This document shows positions 46,821-56,983 of a DNA stretch of 64,000 bases, piece after piece. Under the pieces are notes generated by a model, which was not told the DNA's origin, did not search any database, and saw only the letters and a list, made by a program, of their open reading frames with translations. The stretch spans positions 5,032,001 through 5,096,000 of the forward strand of contig JAULSN010000004.1 of NCBI GenBank assembly GCA_033439765.1, given 5' to 3'. Source of the stretch: Lasiosphaeria ovina. Lineage: Eukaryota; Ascomycota; Sordariomycetes; Sordariales; Lasiosphaeriaceae. The translations under genes were made by a program, and so were the position numbers. Every line of letters starts with the position of its first letter. The first letter of the stretch is position 1.

Positions 46821-48388
46821 CTTGTCTTGTCCGGGTTGTAGCTCGAGAGCACGGAGGCTAGTCCGACCTAAGCGCGTCGAGGCGCGATGAGGCGCTGGAA
46901 TGGGGACAGGAGATGCATGTCAGAGTAAAAGACCGGAGGATATCCTGTCATTTTGAAATCGAAACACGGGTGTTTGCCAGATGCCCACTTCAACCCTGGC
47001 CCCCAATCGGGTAGTGCCGATTGTTCGAGCAAAATCGACATGGAGGAGGTGTTGTCGGGTGGCTCTGGCAAGTTTCATGATGGCCTCCGAAGAGGCCCAA
47101 ATCGCAGACACCAGTCAAAAGGGCACAAACTGCCAGGGGTCTTGGGAATTTGGGAAGAGACAAGGGAGGGGAGAAACGTGTAAGCAAGGAATAATTGGCC
47201 GAGTTGAAAGCTCGTCCAGGCTTCCGGAACGAATGATGCAGTCCTGAGAGACGATTTGCTGGGGTTGGCCACATGCTGGGACAATGCTGGCGACTCGTTG
47301 GTTGCTCCTCGCGTCATTAGCCGCCGGGGCTGCAGACTGCAGAGCCTCTCAGCACCGCCAGAATTTCATGCAACCCTGGGCCGCATAGCGGCAAATGGCC
47401 CAGTGCTGAAGCAAACGTAAGCGCCGAACACAATGTCCAACAACCTACTCTTGAGGTACCACATTCGGCCTGATGTCCAAACCCATGCGCAGTATGGTCG
47501 TCGGGTCCGCAACTAAACATCAAGCCAACTTCTGTCGCCTGGTCGCCGCCACGTCGGCCACGAATATGCCCAGAATGACGGCAATTCATTTTCCTAGGCT
47601 GACTTCTAATCAATTACCTGAGATAAAGAGGGTGGAATCAATTATCGTGGACGCAAACTTGTCCACTTAGTTTCTTGGTCGTTGGTTTCCTGGCCGTCTG
47701 GTCCGGGCGGGGTAGGATTCCGGCGTTCGCTTGGGTAGCATTGGATGAATCCTCCAAAGACGCCGCTACATTTTTTGTCATTGGATTGGATACCATCAGG
47801 TTGTGCCCGGTCCGACGTCAAGAGGGGTTTCTTGCCCCAAAGCACAGAAGCGGGTGCATTCCTGCGTCGTTCCTTCCTGTTCCGCAGAAAATCTCATCTC
47901 ATGTGCTTGCCGGAACTGCCTGCCGGACCTGCCCTGGGAAGGTATCAGTCGGGTACGCCTTCCTGAAGTGAAGTTAACTCAACCTACCTAACCAGACCAG
48001 ACAGTGGAGCCTTGCCATGGTTTACGGCAGCTTTCGATGCTCGCCAAAAAAATGCCTTATTTCATGATTTCAAGTTTGTAGGAGTGCTTTGAAGGATCCG
48101 CTCATTTCACCTCTCGTGTCGCACAGAATACTGCGTCACACCGTCACACTTCGAGTAAATATTGGATTCCACACCCTCAAAGTCCAGTAAACTGGTTTGT
48201 ATTGCATGCCTAAACATTCATAGATCATTGGTCGATGCACCTCGCACCAGTCCATAGTCCTCATTCCCTTTCCAGGCATCTATTCCTCTGGCTGCACTTT
48301 TACTTCGTGTGCTGGCCCCGGGTCGAAGAATCCTCGTCCTCCAAAGTTCCTCACAGACGCGGAGGTTGGTCGCCTGCGCGAAGCTCAC
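46821..48388. other. Intergenic region, no gene seen
   Basis: About 1.6 kb containing the promoter of the ankyrin gene (left) and the 3' end of the MFS gene (right). Short frames on both strands lack protein-like composition. No repeat noted. Confidence 0.4.
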
Positions 48389-50395
48389 TCAGTTGGTGCT
48401 GCGTAAACCCCTGCCATTAGCGAAGAGGGCAGCGCACACTGCTGCGGCTGCAACAGCAGTCGACGTGGCGAAGGAGTAGCGGAGTCCGTCGTAGTAGACA
48501 AGTCGCGCTTGAAGTTGCACGTCGGGCGGGAGCGTCTTGATCGCGGATACGGAGTGTCTGATCTCGTCGACAATCTAACGTAGGTGGTTCATGTCAGTGT
48601 CATTTGATCTCTCACTCGTTTCTTCTGTCCATCTTCAACCATTTCCACCTCACTCGCGCACTAGAAGAAGGGCCGTACTCTCCATTTGTCTGGTATGTCG
48701 CCCAGAGCGTCCGGTAGCCGCAGGCTGAGCGTGGTTTGCACAATTGCAGACGTGACGGCGACCCCGTATACTGTGCCCAGCGATCGAATCAGGTAGACAG
48801 TCGACGCCGAAACCGCATGATCTGCATCGATAAGTCAGTAACCACCAACCAGTGCCAGCCGGGCAGTTCTGTGTTCATGGGCGCCTACCTGCATGGTCAA
48901 AGGTTGCAAGCGAAGTGAATAGGATGGCCGGGTACACAATCCCCTGGCCCAGGTTTGCAGGGAATATGTACACAAAATACTTCCACGTTGAGTCCTCAAA
49001 TCCCACCGAGGTCACCAAGGCATTGCCAAATGCCATGAGCAGAGCTCCTGCACGCATTAATGGAATTAACTTCCCCCACCGCGACATGACTATGCCAGCG
49101 ACGAGTCCACCGACTGGCGTCGCCAGAGATGGAATGGCCAACCGAGCACCTGCAGTCGACGCAGAGTCCAGCAAGACCACTTGGAAGAACAGCGGAAGGT
49201 TGAAGAGATACTGTTGCCCAAATTTAGCGCGCGTCAGCCTAGCAGGCCAGCATGATCCTGCTAGCAACAGTATGCAGATATCTAGTCACTCACCGCATAT
49301 GCAGCCACACCGGCGCAAATGTTTGCAAACTGGACGGACAACGGAAGGCGTCCACGTAGCAGACGGAGTGGGATGACTGGAATGGCGCTTGTTTGCGCCT
49401 CGACCACCAAAAAGAGAGCGAACAAGACAAGGCTCCCCAGCAGGGAACTGATCACCCACGGGCTGCTCCACGGAAGCTCGTTGCCTCCGAGACTCAGGCC
49501 GACAAGCTGGATGCAGATGGCGGTCACGAGCAGCAAGGCTCCCGTGAAGTCAACCTTTGCCCAAACGTCCCGAAAGCTCCGGCCCAGGTCGAACCCTCCC
49601 TCAGGATTTTTGATTACCAAGGCTCCCACGACAAGTGCAAGAGCAGAGACGGGGACCTGGGACAGGAAACACCACCGCCACCCAATGCCATCGGCGATGG
49701 AGCCCCCAAATGAAGCACCGCACACAGCACCGAATCCAAACATGCCGTTCTGCAATGCTTGGTACATTCCGCGCTTCCGAAATGGTATCATGTCTGAATT
49801 AACGATTGTGGCTTTTCCCTTTGTTAGCCAGATATCGGCATGGCGCTCACAGCCCGACCACACAGAGAGTCTGACGGTCCGAGACAAAGTCTGGGAACAA
49901 CAAATACATACCCATCGTCATTAGCCCTCCACCGCCGAACCCCGTCAGCGCACGCATGCAATTGAGGAGAAGGATGTCTCCAGCGACGCCGCAGCCAAGA
50001 CACCCGAGCGCAAACGTGATGGTCGAGATGAAGAAGCACACGCGGCGGCCGAAGATGTCCGAGATCCTCCCGTACAGCGGCTGGAACGCGGTGCTGGTGA
50101 GCAGGTACGACGTCGTCAGCCACGACGCCGTGTTGGCGGCGTCGAACTCGGAGCTGATGACGGCATACGTGGCCGCCGTGATGGTCCCGTCGAAGCCGTA
50201 CAGGAATACGTTGGACATGATTGCCACCTGGATCCAAACGAAGCCCCGCAGTGGCTGCCACGATGCCTCTTCCGGAACCCGCAAAAGGGGCTGGTCCTCT
50301 CGGGGAGAGCGCCCGAGCTGGCCAGCGGAATGGCCATTTTGATGACGTAGTGGACTGCCGCTCTCTTCATCCGGGCCTGCAATTGAGGCAGTCAT
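48389..50395 (-). CDS. MFS exporter, DHA2 / Vba-Azr1-like, 14-TM type
   Basis: Proton-coupled antiporter of the major facilitator superfamily; fungal relatives export drugs or move basic amino acids into the vacuole. Five or so exons. Exon 1 (ATG 50395) has a soluble acidic N-terminus, then FVWIQVAIMSNVFLYGFDGT and the motif A region GRISDIFGRR. The intron near 49820-49906 joins to MATIVNSDMIPFRKRGMYQA. The fifth helix has NGMFGFGAVCGASFGGSIAD and GWRWCF, as in DHA2 transporters. Later exons give SLATPVGGLVAGIVMSRWGK and STVYLIRSLGTVYGVAVTSA; the last ends VSAIKTLPPDVQLQARLVY and NGRGLRSTN, TGA at 48389-48391. Divergent from the arylsulfotransferase gene. Substrate unknown. Confidence 0.9.
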
Positions 50396-51616
50396 GGTCA
50401 ATTTGTCTTGTCCGACAGACTGCGCTTGGTCGAAACAAAAACCAAACTATCGACGGTCCGGGTCGAGTCAAGACGATGATTCCTCGACCAACGAATCTTT
50501 GTTTAGCTACGAATTGATATTCACGGCGGGACCCGGTTCTTGGTCGACAAAATTTCTCCTCCCTTAGTCGGCGAAAGACTCATCTTTTCCTCTTTTGGGA
50601 TGGCTGCAGCTTCTAAGTGCATACCCCGGATACAACGATATCCCCTAGCCCCTGAAGCGGGTGATGCGAGGACGGCCGCCCACGGGACGAAACCGATATC
50701 GGTTCTCGCACCTGTCGACTTTCCATGGCCACCATAATCTTCCAATGAACCTTGTATGTCCAGGACTCTGTTCCGTGACCGGACTGACCCCCACAAAGTC
50801 ACAGCGTCGCCCCGAATCGACGAGGAACCCACGTCCCACAGAGCTCAGCAGACGCCCTGCATAAGAGCTGCCACAACTGACCAACAAAAAGTCGACACGG
50901 CGTCCTTGACGCCATTGTGGTGCTGATGGTGTGTCGTAGCGTACCGAGCTCTGCTTAGCGGTGTCAGGGCTATTAGCTAACGCACGAAGCCCCCATTGGC
51001 TCTACGTACAGGGAGGTCGGGAACCAAGCATCGTTATCTTGGGGGTGAGGGCTCTCCAGCCAGTCATAGCACACTAGCAGCTACTTGGCCTGCAAGTCAC
51101 GTCTGCCGTTGAGGGGAAAACGCAGTAGTGTCAGGAACATGCAACGGGGAGTCTGAAATCGCGATTCTGATGGGCCAGCAGCAGCGATGATGTCTTTGAA
51201 CCGCATAATAACGAAAAGGTGGGATAGACAAAGAAAGCATGGATTCTCTAGCATTATATGGGGGTTTTATCGCGTCATACCTTCTTTGTCTGCCCCTACA
51301 TTCCTTGTGGACCTCGCACTTTCTGATGATTTTGACGGGGTGTTGGTTTGAAGTCTCGGAACTCAAGTCTCACAATTCAAAACCTTTGCTCAAAGCCCAA
51401 GTTCACAAATCTCAGGTTCACTCACTCCTTGTCGACTTAGAAAGTTTCGTTCGTCACACTTGATTCATACAGCTTGGCACGACGACGTGGAGGATTCAGA
51501 GCAGCCGACTTAGGAGCGTTGACTTGCCAAAGGTGAATGTACCTAGCATCCGACGTGATGAAAACGCCAGCATCTGACACCTCTAGCCTACCTGACCGGC
51601 CACTGCTGTTGCCGCC
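50396..51616. promoter_or_regulatory. Divergent promoter region, MFS and ASST-like genes
   Basis: About 1.2 kb between the MFS (minus) and arylsulfotransferase-like (plus) start codons. No gene supported; moderate GC with an AT-rich part near 51180-51300. It must carry both promoters. Confidence 0.4.
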
Positions 51617-53536
51617 ATGAAGCTCGGAGTCCTGGTAGCGGCATACACGCTGCTTCGCATTGCATCGGCGGACTGGCAGTTCCGCTCTCGTTCTGACCTG
51701 GCGCCGCCGCGGCTGAACATCACCATCGCGGCGACCAAGGACGCTGCCCCAGGCTACCTCTTCGTGGCCCCCTTTGCCGGGTTCCCTGACACGCCGACCG
51801 CGCAGCACGGCCCGCGGCAGGCAGGGCCGTACATCTTCCGCGACAACGGCGATCTCGTGTGGTCGGGCTACGGCCTGTACAGCATCTGGTCGACCAACTT
51901 CCAGGCGGGCCGGTGGCAGGGCGAGGACGTGCTCTTCAGCTTCGAGGGCGACCACAACGCAGGCTACGGCCATGGTCATGGTCATATCACCTTCATGAAC
52001 CAGCACTACGAGACGATCCGTGAGCTGCGCGCCGGCAACCACAAGCTCGTTGACAAGCACGAGTTCCATATTGTCAACGAGGAAACGGGCCTGATCCAGA
52101 TCTACCAGCCCGTCCCGAGGAACCTGACGGCCTGGGGCGCAAAGCCCGAACAGCAGTGGATCGTCAATGCAATCATTCAGGGTGAGTGATGCCGGTAGCT
52201 GTCTGGAGTCGCAGCTGACCGCCGTTCGTGATGGCAGAACTCGACATCGCTACTGGGAAGCTCCTCTTTGAGTGGGCCAGTCTAGACCATGTGTCTCCCG
52301 ATGGTGAGTAAACCCCCCCCCCCCCCCTTGAGGCGGTCTATATCGATTGTGGATGTTAGATCAGACTTTCTGACAGCCCTCACAGAAGCCATCCTGCCGA
52401 TCAACCCCGGCCAGGCCGGGTCTGGCTACAACAGCTCGGACGCATGGGATTACTTCCACATCAACAGCGTGGACAAAGACGCGGCAGGCAACTACCTCAT
52501 CTCTGCGCGCGACGCGTGCGCCGTGCACAAGATCAATGGGACCGACGGATCCATCATCTGGCGGCTGCACGGCACGAAGAGCGACTTCGCCGTGGCCAAG
52601 GGCGCGCGGTTCTGCTTCCAGCACCACGCGCGGTGGCTGGCGCACGACGAAGGGGCCGACATCGAGGTCATCAGCCTGTACGACAACTCGGCGCACGGCA
52701 GCGAGCACGGGGAAGGCCGCGAGGTGCACACGGCCGCGGCGAGCAGCGGCAAGATCCTGCGGCTCAACACGACGGCCTGGACCGCCGAGCTGGTGCAGGG
52801 CTACTACCCGCCGGCCGGGCTATCGCTGCTGTCCAAGTCGCAGGGCTCGACGCAGGTCATTCCCGGCGGCAACGTTCTCGTCAACTGGGGCTCCGAGGGC
52901 GCCGTGACCGAGTACACGGCCGACGGCCGACCCGTGTTCCACGCGTTCATGGACAGCGGCGCGCAGCTCGCCGCCGGCGTCGAGAACTACCGCGCCTTCC
53001 GCTACAACTGGACCGGGCTGCCGGCCGAGGAGCCGGCGATCGTGGCCCTCGCCGCCGCCGACGGCAGCGGCACCGCCGTATACGTCAGCTGGAACGGCGA
53101 CACCGAGACGGTCAGCTGGCGCTTCTTCGCTGTGGCAGGAGGAGACGCGGGCGGATCATCGTCTCGCCGCGTCTTCTTGGGCGAGGCGGAGCGGACGGGC
53201 TTTGAGACGGCTCTGTTTGTGCCGCGCAGCAGCGGTGGCGGTGGTTTGCTGCTGGAGCACGCCCGCGGAGGCGTGGCTCCAAGAGTCGCGGCCGAGGCGG
53301 TTGACGCCAGTGGGAATGTTTTGCGTGTCACGGGCGAGGCCCGCGTCGAGGCCGAGGTCCTTCCTCTTGGTAGTCCTGCCAGTGGAGTGGCAGCTTTGGG
53401 CTACTCTGGTGATTCTGGAGGGGACAGTGGACAGCAAAAGACGCTACGTGGCAATAAAGGGCACGCGGGCGGTACCAGCCGCTGGAAGGAGCACGCCATC
53501 TTGAGATTCTTCCGCCTTGGGGAGAAGGACCTATAA
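51617..53536 (+). CDS. Secreted arylsulfotransferase (ASST)-like protein
   Basis: Fungal member of the ASST/Arylsulfotran_2 family, a beta-propeller fold. Three exons: 51617-about 52180, about 52239-52301 and about 52386-53536. The signal peptide is MKLGVLVAAYTLLRIASADW. Propeller-like repeats follow, with GPYIFRDNGDLVWSG, HEFHIVNEETGLIQIY, ELDIATGKLLFEWASLDHV, DYFHINSVDKDAAGNYLIS, DGSIIWRLHG and GGNVLVNWGSEGAVTEY. Conserved His in DKHEFH, DYFHINS and CFQHHARW are candidates for the active site seen in bacterial ASST. The C-terminus is Gly/Ser-rich and basic. Intron 2 contains a run of 15 C (52313-52327). The enzyme activity is inferred from the family; fungal members are largely uncharacterised. 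Confidence 0.87.
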
Positions 53537-54051
53537 GGCCGTCGCGAATTGCTTGGCGGTGGTGAGATCTCCGGGCACACGTTTTGGATGCAGTCGGGTA
53601 CCTAGTTGACTGGGGGCAGTTTGAGGTGACTCCTTCTTTGAGGTAACGAATCGGCAGCGTGTGGTGACTGGCGGCTGTCGATGGCCTTGCTCCTTGTTTG
53701 CCCCCTACACACTCGTTTGTTCTTTGTTGGTCCTGTTCCGTCAACTGCTTTGCCCCTTCGACGCTTTCACTTCTTTCCCTCTTTTGAAAAAACTTGATTG
53801 AGGTTTGAGGTTTTACACGCTCCTATATACTGTTGTAAGTGAGCTTCCGACTCGGAAAAATTGAGAGAATTTGTTGCTAGGAATCAGCTAGTACATATAT
53901 ATACACGGAAAAAATTGCAACATGGGGTACGGGGGACAACATGAGATCAAGGGGCAATGACAACAGGATTCAAGCAGCTTCGGTTTATTTAAAACCTGAC
54001 GTTCAACTACCTTCATAGAGGCGGGCGTCAGCTACTAATCAAAAAGTAGGC
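53537..54051. other. Intergenic region, no gene seen
   Basis: 3' flank of the ASST-like gene. It becomes AT-rich after 53760 (TATATATA-type strings near 53900). No gene. It marks the left border of the accessory segment that begins with the 5S rRNA fragment. Confidence 0.4.
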
Positions 54052-54105
54052 AAAAAAACATACAACACCAGGGATTCGCTGGTGGTCACCCACCCAACTA
54101 CTAGT
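54052..54105 (-). pseudogene. 5S rRNA 3' fragment with Pol III terminator
   Basis: On the minus strand the sequence CTAGTAGTTGGGTGGGTGAC followed by CACCAGCGAATCCCTGGTG and TTGTATG matches the 3' third to half of fungal 5S rRNA, and is followed at once by a T run (54052-54058 on the complement), a Pol III terminator. Upstream of CTAGTAG the match stops: the expected CCACACGCCGGGAGG region is replaced by unrelated sequence. The C-box part of the internal promoter is present but the A-box part is missing, so it should not be transcribed by itself. Confidence 0.85.
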
Positions 54106-54364
54106 CTGGCTCTCAGAACCCTTGTCTCCTGGGCTCAAAGGTGCCCATTTTCGGCTCCCCAGTACCCTCCTTTTTAGTAACTTGAAGCCTACCGAACAAA
54201 AATGCGGCGTGTTACGGCACATCCGTTTCATAGCCTTTAGACAGACTAACGGCGAGAAAGTCTATAACGACATCGAAGGATATTCAAGGCCCACAAAGCT
54301 GGCAATTCCTTCGATCATGATGAACACTTAGGAACCGTCAAGCGCCGTCATCTCGACAACATCA

Positions 54365-54775
54365 ATGGCCTCTAAGAACCATGGAGCCGACTCCCAGCTT
54401 CTTTCCATTAAGATTCTTGAGATCGAGGGGTCGCTGAACAGCCGTAACCAAAACATTACGGATATCAAAACACGCTGCACACTTGCCATCAGCATCCGCC
54501 AGGAAGAACAGGGGATCCTTTTATATACGGACAGTCAGATTTGCAGCCTCGGAATAGTGAGAGATTGCACCAACTCCCCTATGGCCCATCTCTCTGCTAT
54601 CAGCCTGTTCTATGTCCGTAAGTACAGTATCGATCGCGATGATGGCATCATCTTTGGCCTGGCCGAGGAGTACAATGTTTCTATTGAATTCGAGCCAATT
54701 GGCGATGGCTGGCTCCTCATGGACATTTTTAGTGACGAGGACGTGTCCAGGCGTAGCCTCCCGCCCCAGCACTAG
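54365..54775 (+). CDS. Hypothetical protein, 136 residues, accessory region
   Basis: Intronless frame starting MASKNHGADSQLLSIKILEI. It looks globular: IKTRCTLAISIRQEEQGILL, LSAISLFYVRKYSIDRDDG, IIFGLAEEYNVSIEFEPIGD and WLLMDIFSDEDVSRR. Family not recognised. After its stop another frame remains protein-like (RLPGTLDNFHHSSVQLGI, then ILTNLWLGVDICWLTTDN), running to TAA near 55050, so this may be the first part of a longer gene broken by one frameshift. Base composition is less GC-rich than in the genes to the left. Confidence 0.4.
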   Translation: MASKNHGADSQLLSIKILEIEGSLNSRNQNITDIKTRCTLAISIRQEEQGILLYTDSQICSLGIVRDCTNSPMAHLSAISLFYVRKYSIDRDDGIIFGLAEEYNVSIEFEPIGDGWLLMDIFSDEDVSRRSLPPQH

Positions 54776-56299
54776 ACGCTCAGCGCCGCCTTCCCGGCAC
54801 CCTTGACAACTTTCACCACTCTTCCGTTCAGCTAGGGATCAGGAAGCGCCATGATAACGACTATATTTTGACGAATTTGTGGCTGGGCGTCGACATCTGT
54901 TGGCTGACCACGGACAATCTTAAGAGAACTAGCAAGAAGAAACGGACTGTGGAGGCAAACGAACACTTCCACCCAGGCGAAATGGAGGTCAGTTCGCACT
55001 ACCGTTATCCTAGGGCAAGGGGACGGGTCGGTCTCCATCGGAAACTGTAATAGCGACCTTCAAAGCACCGGCACGGCCGCTGACGAAGTGCTTTACCGGA
55101 TCAAAGACCCAGCTTCCCCAGCGAGACTATCTCCAAAGCTGCCGTTACAGCCGTCGCCTTCAGAACTGGCCGCTGTGTTTCCAAGGCTCTGGGGAGTCTG
55201 AATATACGCAAAATAATTCGGCGCCCCGAAAACCGGATCAACTCGACACGCCAGTGGCTGTCAGGCCGGGCGGCCATACGCCTGTCACGAGCCTGATTGC
55301 GGAAAGTCACTCGCAATGGCGAAAGCCCTGTCCATTGTGCGATTTGTCATTCTGCGAAATCGGCAGCCCGCGGACGAGGACGCGATCCAGCCGCAGGTTT
55401 GGAGGCCGTGTTGCTAGTGGTGTTAGACCCGGAATCGGGCTCCACGTCCCCCTTCAGCAAACTAGTGCCCCTCACTACGGAGTTTTCCGCTCCGCCGCCC
55501 TGTGTCAGGACGACGGACGCCGTAAGAGATGGCAACGCCGACGAGAACGACAATGTCGACGACAACGCCCTGGTGTTGACAATGTTAAGTAGCACATCGT
55601 AGTCTTACCGAATAATGTGCAGGAGCTAGTGTCCAACATCCTCCCCCATCCGCTGTGGAAGATGATGGAGGTCTCGCATGCGATTAAGTACAAGAAAAGA
55701 GCGCTTTCTTATGCCCCGAAGACCGGGCAAAACGAACGCTATAATTGGCCATTAGGAACAAGGGAGAAAAGAAGGTATTCCAAGGGCGAGAGATAAAGAG
55801 TGAAGGGAGGAAGGATGCAAGGGAGGATACAAGGGATGCAACTCAGGGCCGAGGATCAAAGGGATGCAAACCAGGGCCCGTAAAGTAAGGTTCAATCCCT
55901 TGAAAAGTGGGTCCAATCCAGGTGACAGGAGGAGATCCACAGCCTTCGGTTTTACGTATCTATTAACTGACGGATCTACGCTACAGCGTAAGAACGAATG
56001 GAACATGGCCTGGTGCCTGGGGTCGTGGACGAGGCGGTGGCTTAAACGAAATTACTAGCATGAGAGCTGGTTTCAAGGAGTGAGATGTCATGTGTGGAAG
56101 GCAATCAAGTCGCTAATGAATACAATGAGTCGCTTTGGAGCTATTCTGGTGAGCCTGAGGCTGGAGGACAGTAACTTCAGCCGCCTGCGGCCTGTATCTT
56201 ATCCTTCTTTAACGCCCACTTGCCTAGTCATTCCCGAGTCTAACTGTCCCTTCCAGCGTACTCCACTCCCCATATCCCTGCCGGCGATAAGTCGAGTCG
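54776..56299. other. Region with gene debris and a purine-rich stretch
   Basis: Three protein-like but disconnected plus-strand fragments: 54780-55050 (RLPGTLDNFHHSSVQ...), 55297-55602 (AAGLEAVLLVVLDPESGS, VDDNALVLTML) and 55615-55797 (NVQELVSNILPHPLWKMM, IKYKKRALSYAPKTGQN). None is complete. 55750-55880 is purine-rich with three copies of AGGGATGCAA or close variants. I see no intact gene; it reads as decayed coding DNA. Confidence 0.3.
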
Positions 56300-56983
56300 C
56301 TATACTCTTCTGCGGTGACTCCCACGTTTCGTCCTGTACCACTCGCGAGATACATCCTCATTTAAACGATACCAGTTGTTGTGCTTTCTGCTCCAAGTCC
56401 AATCATCTCCCGGCTGCTCTTCGAGTGGGGGACCCGTCGCGTGGCTTGTAGGCGGACCCGACGCGGAGCTTGTTGGCAGACACGTTGCGTAGCTTGCCTG
56501 TGACCCAGAACCGGGCAACACCAGAGTCTGACCTTGGTCATAGTGATACAAGGGAGGAGCAAAACCATCGTCCGTCACTGGGGGTGTGTAATCGCCAACT
56601 TCGACGATATTTGGCGGCTGAGGTGGATGGCATGAACTCGATGGATGAGCGTATAAGTCCTGTTGGGTATCGAATTTTGATTCGAAGCCGGAGGTGGTCG
56701 TTGCAAAGCTTGCCGCTGGGATAGGGTCGAACGACGCGAGTGCCTGACCTTGGTCTTGCTGGTGGCCACAGTGATGCTCGGGAAGAGCAGGTCCATCGTT
56801 GACGTCTTGGGATATGCAGTCAGATTCGACAAAGTTCTGATACGGCGGAGGGCGCGAGCTCGGTGGAGGAGCATCTGAGTCCTCCTGGGTATTGAAGCTC
56901 GATATAAAGCTCGAGGCGATTGATGCGAAGCTTGCCGGGGCGACAGAGTCAAACGATACAAATGCCTAACCTTGACCTTACTA
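56300..56983 (-). pseudogene. Severed C-terminal tail of the DUF7924 gene
   Basis: In the same frame as the upstream DUF7924 gene. After ADHEV come TAG TAG TAA, then GQG, TAG, and then about 222 open codons to the stop at 56300. The tail is Pro/Ser/Gln-rich with three diverged units of about 75-80 residues that begin (D)QGQ: QG*AFVSFDSVAPASFAS, QGQALASFDPIPAASFAT and QGQTLVLPGSGSQASYAT. It ends with a Trp-rich segment DDWTWSRKHNNWYRLNED. Reading each TAG/TAA as CAG/CAA would give QQQGQGQ, matching the unit starts. A 24-nt intron (GTCTAG...GTTAG) would also bridge the gap but is far shorter than other introns here. Confidence 0.65.

Noticed and set aside
50521..50887. Open frames between the MFS and ASST-like genes
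   Set aside because: Overlapping frames on both strands, no family motifs, no splice sites; consistent with GC-rich promoter DNA.
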